A DNA stretch of 47,211 nucleotides. Source: Thermoguttaceae bacterium (GTDB taxonomy: Bacteria > Planctomycetota > Planctomycetia > Pirellulales > Thermoguttaceae). Each line of letters opens with the position of its first letter. Position 1 is the first letter of the stretch. The notes under the pieces are model-generated. The model had not been told where the DNA came from, made no database searches, and saw only the letters and a list, made by a program, of their open reading frames with translations. The translations under genes were made by a program, and so were the position numbers. The stretch is taken from positions 1 through 47,211 of the forward strand of contig JAGBDD010000072.1 of NCBI GenBank assembly GCA_017937685.1. Reading direction: 5' to 3'. Below, in pieces: positions 41,673-47,211 of this stretch.

Positions 41673-43661
41673 TTATCGGTCGATCGCGGAAACGGGGCGA
41701 CGCGAAGGAGGCGGCGTCGGGGATTTGGACGCGTCGCGGAGATTTGCGGAACGGAGGAAAAGCGCGGGAGCGGCGTAATCGACGGCGGTAAACGCGGCGG
41801 CGGGTTTGGGGAGGTTTGGCGGTTCCGCGGGGTTGGCCTTGTTTGAGTTGTTTGGGCGTTTTGCGGGCGTCGCGTTGTTTAAGCGGTTCGGCGAGTTTGC
41901 GGGGTTTGCGTTGTTAAGGCGTTTAGACGAGTTTGCGTTGTTTGCGTTGTTAGGGAGTTTAGGCGCGTCGACGGAGTTTGCGTTGTTAGGGAGTTTAGGC
42001 GCGTCGACGGAGTTTGCGTTATTAGGACGTTTAGACGGGTTTGCCGGATTTGCGCCGTTTGATCGTTTAGCGTTGTTTGCGGAGTTTAGGACGTTTGGCG
42101 AATCGAGCGAAGTTTCGGGGGCGACCGGTTTGGCGGCGTGGAAGGTTTCGGCGGTTTGGGGGGCGGGCGCGTCGGAGTCGGGCGTCGACGCGACGGCGGT
42201 TTCGGGAGCGGAGGCGGGGCGTTTTCGCGGCGCCGCTTCGACGACGCGCAACCCGGGGCGCAAGTTGAGAACGCCGTCGACGACGTAACGTTCGCCGGGC
42301 TTAACTCCCGACGTCGCGACGACTTGCGAACCGTTTTCCGTTTTGCGTCCGAGTTCGACCGTTCGACGGCGCGGAACGTCGTTTTCGTCGACGACCCAAA
42401 CGAATTGCGAATTGAGGTCGTTGCAAACCGCTTTGACGTCGATTAACGTCGCGTTTTTTACCGGCTCGTCGGAAAGCGCGACTTCGCAAACGACGCCGGG
42501 ATAAATCGAGTAATCCGGGTTCGGAATCTCGCCTCGAAGCGCGACGACGCCGGTCGAGCGGTCGATTTGGACGTCGACGTAATTAACGACGCCGCGTCGC
42601 GAATAAACGCCCTTTTCGTCGAGACCGGGAAAACTCGCCTCAAAATCGATATAATCGGGCAATTTTTCCGCTTGCAACGCTTCCCGGAGCGAGACGTTCG
42701 CGTAATTTTTTTCGTCGTAACGTTTGCCGAGGCGAGCTTTAAGGGCGTCGCGGCGTTTTTGTTGAAACGCGAGAAACTCTCGGTCGGTCGCGTAAAAATA
42801 GACGAGCATCGGATCCATCGCGACGAGGCGAGCCAAGACCGGCGGGTCGAGCGCGGCGCCGTCGAGGAACGTTCCGACCGGATAAAAGGGGCGGCTGATT
42901 TGCCCGCGACAGGGCGCCCGAACGACCGTTCGTTCGAGTTGCTTTTCGGCGGCGGCGAGGCGCGCTCGGGCTTTCGCGGATTCGGCGTTCGCGGCGCGCC
43001 AAGCGGTCAGACTCTCTTCGAGCGTCTCTTCGGTAACGACTCCGGCGACCGATTTGTCTTTGCGAAGTTGCAAGTTGCGCCGATGCGTCGCTTTAGCGCG
43101 GGCTTCCCGAGCGAGCGACGCCGCGAGTTCCGCTTTCGCCGCGTCGACTTCGTTTTGATAGTCGAACGATTCGACGCGGAAGAGAACGTCGCCCGCTTCG
43201 ACGAGCGCGCCCGGTTGAAACTCGATCGATTCGAGGAAACCGCGAACGCGGGGGACGATTTCGACCGGGTCGACTTCGGTGAAACCTCGAAAGGAGCGTT
43301 TCGTTTCGACGTCGGCGGTCGTCGCGACGGCGGTGCGCACCGGAACGGCGTCGGGCGTTTGCGGCGGAAGCGTCGACGGCGAATCGTCGGAAAGCGTTTC
43401 GACCGGAAGCGTCGACGGCGAAAGAGGTTGCGGAGGGGCGGCGTTCGACGGTTTCGACTCGGGCGGCGCGAACGTCGCGGACGGCTTGGAGTTTGCGTTT
43501 TCGGACGGCGGAGCGGGGGGCGACGCGAGCGGCGGCGTTTCCGGAGCGGGCGCGGGCGTCGGACGGAAACGGTTCGACGCGACGCGGGAAAAAGCGGCGA
43601 TTCCGAGCGCCGACGCGAGAACGAGGGCGGCGAGCGCGACGGGGCGAGGGGACGGCTTCAT
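41673..43661 (-). CDS. RND-type efflux periplasmic adaptor (HlyD/MFP) with Asn-rich tail
   Basis: A 662-residue protein. An N-terminal signal anchor (VALAALVLASALGIAAF) is followed by a Pro/Ser linker (30-106) and then the membrane-fusion core (about 107-470): VEIVPRVRGFLESIEFQPGALVEAGDVLFRVE (lipoyl half), a helical hairpin, RTVVRAPCRGQISRPFYPVGTFL, the beta barrel and FVWVVDENDVPRRRTVELGRKTENGSQVV. The tail (about 475-662) is low-complexity with many PNNAN-like units and a perfect 12-residue duplication. No RND pump or outer-membrane channel gene is adjacent. SD GGAG precedes ATG. It may work with a pump encoded elsewhere. Confidence 0.88.
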   Translation of the reverse strand: MKPSPRPVALAALVLASALGIAAFSRVASNRFRPTPAPAPETPPLASPPAPPSENANSKPSATFAPPESKPSNAAPPQPLSPSTLPVETLSDDSPSTLPPQTPDAVPVRTAVATTADVETKRSFRGFTEVDPVEIVPRVRGFLESIEFQPGALVEAGDVLFRVESFDYQNEVDAAKAELAASLAREARAKATHRRNLQLRKDKSVAGVVTEETLEESLTAWRAANAESAKARARLAAAEKQLERTVVRAPCRGQISRPFYPVGTFLDGAALDPPVLARLVAMDPMLVYFYATDREFLAFQQKRRDALKARLGKRYDEKNYANVSLREALQAEKLPDYIDFEASFPGLDEKGVYSRRGVVNYVDVQIDRSTGVVALRGEIPNPDYSIYPGVVCEVALSDEPVKNATLIDVKAVCNDLNSQFVWVVDENDVPRRRTVELGRKTENGSQVVATSGVKPGERYVVDGVLNLRPGLRVVEAAPRKRPASAPETAVASTPDSDAPAPQTAETFHAAKPVAPETSLDSPNVLNSANNAKRSNGANPANPSKRPNNANSVDAPKLPNNANSVDAPKLPNNANNANSSKRLNNANPANSPNRLNNATPAKRPNNSNKANPAEPPNLPKPAAAFTAVDYAAPALFLRSANLRDASKSPTPPPSRRPVSAIDR
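41941..42012 (-). repeat. Perfect 36-bp tandem duplication in the adaptor tail
   Basis: Two identical 36-bp copies (41941-41976, 41977-42012) encode the unit NSVDAPKLPNNA twice. Flanking partial copies with A, T and K substitutions extend the array to about 41830-42070. Confidence 0.9.
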
Positions 43662-43918
43662 AACGGCGACTCCGGCGTTTCGACGGCGCCGCGCAACCGT
43701 TCGACCGTCGAAGCGGAGGCGGCGTCGCTCAAAAATAACGTCGAAACGGGAAGGGCGCCGTCCGAGCGCAAAAAAAAGACGGCGTTCTAGAATTGTTGCG
43801 GTCGGCGTAAAAATTCCGGGTCGCTCGCCGTTCGAGCGAGTTCGAAAAAGCGGCGTTAACGCAACGGAGGCAAGACTTAAAAGAATTGAACGCTATAAGA
43901 CGTCGTTGGTTTCGGGCG

Positions 43919-45124
43919 TTAACGCAACGCGGCGTCGTAAAGTTCGACGACGCGTTCTTCCGTCCAACGTTTCGCTCGTTGCAAGCCGTTTTCGCGCAAC
44001 GCTTTCCGGCGTTCGTCGCCGTCCCAAAGCGAAATAATCGCGTCGACCCAAGGCGCGGCGTCGGCGGCGGTCGGTTTCTCTTGCGACGTCGGCGTCAACC
44101 GCTCCGGAATATCGAGCAAAATTCCGGCGTCCCCGACCGTCTCCGGGAGCGCGCCCCGATTCGACGCGACGACCGGAACCCCGGCGCCCAACGCTTCCGC
44201 CGCGACGCGACCGAACGACTCCTCGAAAAAGGACGGAATCAGCGCAAGTTTCGCGACTCGGTAAAACTCGCGCGGCGTCGACGTGTTCGCGGCGCGGAAA
44301 AGGTTCCAACCGTCTCGGCGCTCCCAATCGCAACGGGCCAACGCGCTCGAAGCGGCGCTTCCTTCGACGACCAAAAACGGAATCTCGGGTCGAATTTTGT
44401 TTGTTTCCTCGACGATTTTCGCGAAGAGCGGCGCGCCCTTGCCGACGCTCGGGTTGACGAAAAGAACGAATTTTCGCGCGTCGTCCTCGTCCTCTTCGGC
44501 GTTCTCCGGGCGGACTTTGCGCCAATCGATCAACGGCGGAACGGCGACCGGCTCGAGCCCCAGCCGCTTGCGGTAAACGTCGGCGGCGAACTCGGACGGG
44601 ACGAGGGTCAAGTCGACGTCGCGGAAGTACCCGGCGTTGCGATAGGCGAGATTATGAAGCCAAGCGACCGTTTTCGCGCCGCTTTGTTTCGCGAGTTTCA
44701 ATATGTCGCCGCCGAGCCAATAGCCGCCGTAAGTCAAGACGACGTCGGGCGATAGACGGCGCGACGTTTCGGCGAAAAGTTGCAGAAACGCCGCTCCCGC
44801 CGGTCGCGACGGAACCGCGCCGACGACGCCCGACCCGGAACGGGGCGCGACGACGACCGACTCGACGCCGGAATCGCGGTAAGAAACGGCCCGAAACGCG
44901 CCCTCGCCGACGCCGCCGTCGAAGCGTTTTTTAACGGCGACGCCGCTCGAAGTCAAGATTTCGTCGACGCTTGGCGGAGCGGAGAAGTCGGTCGCGGCGC
45001 CGCAGAACGTTTTCACGTCCCAACCGCGCCGCGCCAACGCAAGGAGCGTTTCCCGCGTCGTAATCGACGCCCCGTTAGATTGGTCGAGATACCAATGCCA
45101 AGAGGCGAATAAAACTCGCGTCAT
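43919..45124 (-). CDS. Glycosyltransferase family 4
   Basis: A 401-residue GT-B enzyme. The N-lobe has LFASWHWYLDQSNGASITTRETLLALARRGWDV and VVLTYGGYWLGGDILKLAKQ, then TVAWLHNLAYRNAGYFRDVD. The C-lobe has KFVLFVNPSVGKGAPLFAKI, IPFLVVEG, REFYRVAKLALIPSFFEESFGRVAAEALGAGVPVVASNRGALPE, giving the EX7E donor site. An acidic EEDEDD insert lies before the C-lobe. ATG 45124 overlaps the stop of the secreted-protein gene (ATGA), so it is translationally coupled to it. That context suggests a dedicated glycosyltransferase for the neighbouring surface or secreted product, but this is inference. Confidence 0.88.
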   Translation of the reverse strand: MTRVLFASWHWYLDQSNGASITTRETLLALARRGWDVKTFCGAATDFSAPPSVDEILTSSGVAVKKRFDGGVGEGAFRAVSYRDSGVESVVVAPRSGSGVVGAVPSRPAGAAFLQLFAETSRRLSPDVVLTYGGYWLGGDILKLAKQSGAKTVAWLHNLAYRNAGYFRDVDLTLVPSEFAADVYRKRLGLEPVAVPPLIDWRKVRPENAEEDEDDARKFVLFVNPSVGKGAPLFAKIVEETNKIRPEIPFLVVEGSAASSALARCDWERRDGWNLFRAANTSTPREFYRVAKLALIPSFFEESFGRVAAEALGAGVPVVASNRGALPETVGDAGILLDIPERLTPTSQEKPTAADAAPWVDAIISLWDGDERRKALRENGLQRAKRWTEERVVELYDAALR

Positions 45125-45918
45125 TTCGTCGCTTCCGCTTGCGTTTTCGACGCTTCCGCCATATCAGCCGCTTTCCATATTTTTTCCATTTCCTCCGCTT
45201 GCGCCGACGCCGCCTCCTCTCCGCGCGGCAGGACGCCGTCGTAAGCTCGGCGCAAACTGTCGTCCGAGGCCTTGCGCTGGTTCGGGGAGATCGGCACGGC
45301 AGCTAAAATATCGCGAATTGTTAAATCAAAATCGAGTTGCTCGTCGCCCGAGTTCTTCGTTTTTGAAGCGGTGCGCCACAGTCTCACGAAAGCGCGCATT
45401 TCTTCTTGAACGCGTTGTTCCGCCGAACGGCGGTAATATCCCCTTAAATCGGTTTCGTGTTTCGTCGCATTGACCAACCGCGCGGAACGAGTCGGCGAAT
45501 TAAGCTCGGCGACGTCGTCAAACTCCGTGCCTAAAGGGCCGGGCACGTAATATCTAACGCTTTTGTCGCTAAACGTTACCCGCACGGCTTCGAAGGAACC
45601 AAGACGCGTTTCGTCGCCTTCGCGCGACTTTTTGGCAATCTCAATTGTCGCAATCTCGATCGAAGCAAAACCCGATTTCACGTCGTCGCGGTTTTGGGCG
45701 GCGGTAAAAAGTATGGAGGCCATCCAAAAGGCTTTGTTTGTTCTGTTGGCGTCCGCGTAATTCGCGTTGGAGCAATAACTCTTAGCGCGTTCGACGGCGT
45801 TTTCACCGTCGTCGTTCGCGCAAGCAACGCCCGACGACGCGACGCTCAGCAACAGAACCGCAACAATTGCATAAATTGCCGTTTCGACAATACCTTTAGT
45901 AAAACGAATCGTCGTCAT
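45121..45918 (-). CDS. Secreted hypothetical protein
   Basis: A 265-residue protein with a clear N-terminal signal peptide (GIVETAIYAIVAVLLLSVASSGVACA, cleavable near ACA-ND). The mature part begins DDGENAVERAKSYCSNAN and contains FWMASILFTAAQN, a beta stretch (EAVRVTFSDKSVRYYVPG), a helical middle with VQEEMRAFVRLWRTA and a charged C-terminal helix. One Cys follows the signal. AGGAGA before ATG 45918 is strong. It is 18 bp after the surface-protein stop and overlaps the GT4 start. No family recognised. Confidence 0.75.
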   Translation of the reverse strand: MTTIRFTKGIVETAIYAIVAVLLLSVASSGVACANDDGENAVERAKSYCSNANYADANRTNKAFWMASILFTAAQNRDDVKSGFASIEIATIEIAKKSREGDETRLGSFEAVRVTFSDKSVRYYVPGPLGTEFDDVAELNSPTRSARLVNATKHETDLRGYYRRSAEQRVQEEMRAFVRLWRTASKTKNSGDEQLDFDLTIRDILAAVPISPNQRKASDDSLRRAYDGVLPRGEEAASAQAEEMEKIWKAADMAEASKTQAEATK

Positions 45919-45936
45919 TCTATTTCTCCTGTTCCC

Positions 45937-47211
45937 TTATCCCTCGTAATAGCCGTTTTTATTGAACGTAATACTTGTTCCGTCGATAAATATGACGCGG
46001 AGGTCTTTATGTAACCCGCAATTGCACCCTGAATTTTCAGGCGTAAGGAGTTCGTAATCCGCTATTGCAAGTCTAAGGTTATCGTTTTCCAAGTTTATAA
46101 ACTCTCTTTGCGTCGCAATTTCCTCGCAAAACATATTCGTAAACACTCCCTTGTCTTTAAGGTCGTCGTAGTCGGCGCAAAGAGTCGATTTTGCCGTGTC
46201 GACGTCCGCCCACTTTAAAGTAACCGTCATAGAGTCGCTAAACGACGTTTGGGAATCATACGAAGCGGTCACGCCGACAACGATATGCCCGCATTTTTGA
46301 TTTACCATTTGCGGGTTATACAAGATAACGCCGTTATCAATTTGCAAGGCGGGACGCGAGTAATTCGTGAAAGGCGAAAACTGATATGAATAAGTAAGAG
46401 GATGCGCGTTATGAATTTGCGGGGTATAAAACGGCGTCGACGTATACAAGGCAATGTCCGACGTGTCAAAAGTATACTCGCATTCGTCTTGGTTCACAAC
46501 CGTTGAATTGTTCGCGGCGGCGTCTTCAGGCGAAATAAATTCCGGCGCGTCGACGATCGCCGCCGTAAACACGCTCTGCGAAAGGGTAACGTCGCCAGTC
46601 GCGCTTAGCGTAATCGTCGCGATCTCGTCTCCTTCGTACGCGTCGTCCGACACGCTTTGGAACGTGAACCAACCGAAACCTTGCTCGTTCAATTGGATAG
46701 ACGTTGCGCTCAACGAGTAGTCGCTTGAATCGACGCCGCTAACGCTTACCGAAATCGTCGTGTTCGCCGAGCCGTAAAAATAAAAAACGATTTCCTCGTC
46801 GTCCTCAGAAATCGCCAAGTCGGAGGCAAACGCCAAGGCGCCGGAAGCTACGGCGGTTCCGCCGGACGTCGTTACCGTAATATCTCCGCCGCCACTCGAA
46901 CCGCTTTGACCGCTTCCGCCGCTCATTACGGACGCGTCGCCCGGTTCTTGTTCGATTTCTCCTAAGTCGAGCGATTCGAAGGTTAACGCTTCGGCGACGA
47001 CGTTTAACGTTTCGCCGTCGGTCGCCGTTTCCGCGAGCGTCGTTTCGTCGGTTTCGTCCCAGAGAGCGCCGAAGTCGGCGAGCGTTTCGTCGGCGAGGGT
47101 CGCGTTCGAGCGTAACGCGATGAGCGCGGCTTGCTCCGACGTAACGTAAGGCCCGTAAGGAACGGAATTAAGCGCGGCGAGAGAAATCGTCGTTTCGGCG
47201 GCGTCGGTCGA
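45937..47211 (-). CDS. Large surface protein with Calx-beta-like region, 5' end outside window
   Basis: The frame is open from the window edge to the stop at 45937 (424 codons), so the Met at 46926 is internal, not the start. The part nearest the edge repeats TLADE/ETD motifs and has SVPYGPYVTSEQAALIALRS, an acidic Thr/Leu-rich stretch like those seen in planctomycete giant surface proteins. A Gly/Ser linker (MSGGSGQSGSSGGGD) is followed by a Calx-beta-like domain (IVFYFYGSANTTISVSV, SDDAYEGDEIATITLS, VFTAAIVDAPE) and a C-terminal domain with six Cys (CADY, FCEE, CNCGLH) and many aromatic residues. Export signal would lie beyond the edge. It probably acts at the cell surface. Confidence 0.82.
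   Translation of the reverse strand, partial: STDAAETTISLAALNSVPYGPYVTSEQAALIALRSNATLADETLADFGALWDETDETTLAETATDGETLNVVAEALTFESLDLGEIEQEPGDASVMSGGSGQSGSSGGGDITVTTSGGTAVASGALAFASDLAISEDDEEIVFYFYGSANTTISVSVSGVDSSDYSLSATSIQLNEQGFGWFTFQSVSDDAYEGDEIATITLSATGDVTLSQSVFTAAIVDAPEFISPEDAAANNSTVVNQDECEYTFDTSDIALYTSTPFYTPQIHNAHPLTYSYQFSPFTNYSRPALQIDNGVILYNPQMVNQKCGHIVVGVTASYDSQTSFSDSMTVTLKWADVDTAKSTLCADYDDLKDKGVFTNMFCEEIATQREFINLENDNLRLAIADYELLTPENSGCNCGLHKDLRVIFIDGTSITFNKNGYYEG

Noticed and set aside
42567..43790. Plus-strand 407-codon open frame opposite the adaptor gene
   Set aside because: Arg/Gly-rich antisense translation with no recognisable domain.
46924..46926. Met at 46926 as the start of the surface protein
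   Set aside because: The frame remains open for 95 more codons to the window edge with protein-like composition, and no SD precedes this ATG.

Overview
The window is about 47 kb of GC-rich bacterial chromosome, strongly biased to CGT/GCG/TCG/GTC codons, with short SD-led operons on both strands. The gene set suggests an anaerobic or gut-type planctomycete. Supporting signs are a zinc-ribbon/kinase/TPR/WD40 fusion, a DUF6807 (PmoA-like) secreted protein, a GGGtGRT/NifU-like pair, a solitary TIGR03960-type radical SAM protein, Tat and lipoprotein signals, and long surface proteins. The phylum is an inference from gene content; no rRNA or tRNA gene was seen.

Layout. (1) 1-1291, minus: a metal-binding-looking locus with two histidine-rich envelope proteins, one cut by the window edge and one carrying five 15-residue HVH/C/HxH repeats, preceded by a small membrane protein. 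(2) 1553-2563: a GNAT acetyltransferase with a large charged insert. (3) 2779-10039: a host-like polysaccharide operon with a DegT aminotransferase, a PglC-type phosphoglycosyl transferase, a PglD/NeuD-type acetyltransferase, a GT4 enzyme, and then capE-capF-capG for UDP-N-acetyl-L-fucosamine. (4) 10195-19804: a second polysaccharide block behind a good sigma70-type promoter. It has a GT2, a frameshifted LbH acetyltransferase, an EpsG/Wzy-type polymerase, two GT4s, a pyruvyl transferase paired with an FrhB-type Fe-S protein, and a Wzx-type flippase. Much of it is AT-richer than its flanks, and host-like codon use returns inside the flippase gene. A terminator closes the block at 19861-19902. 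Blocks 3 and 4 together could initiate, extend, flip and polymerise a surface glycan; no Wza/Wzc/Wzz export gene is visible.

(5) 19912-25892, minus: the giant kinase, the DUF6807 protein and a small unknown. (6) 26356-30414, plus: an unknown protein, an SNF2-family helicase and an LptF/LptG-type permease, followed by short tandem repeats and a bidirectional terminator. (7) 30689-32590, minus: the GGGtGRT protein and a NifU-like scaffold. (8) 32916-37787, minus: a SpoIIE-type phosphatase with an extracytoplasmic sensor, an MBL hydrolase, a LUD-domain protein, a Lys-rich tail-anchored small protein and a coiled-coil membrane protein. (9) 38237-43661, minus: a Tat-exported metallophosphoesterase, a radical SAM protein with its own near-consensus promoter, and an orphan RND-type adaptor with an Asn-rich repetitive tail. 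(10) 43919-47211, minus: a tight operon of a large surface protein (5' end outside the window), a secreted unknown and a GT4.

No CRISPR array, transposase, integrase or prophage gene was recognised. The most unusual items are the histidine-repeat locus, the mosaic second glycan block with its double-frameshifted gene, the non-RD WD40 kinase and the GGGtGRT/NifU pair.
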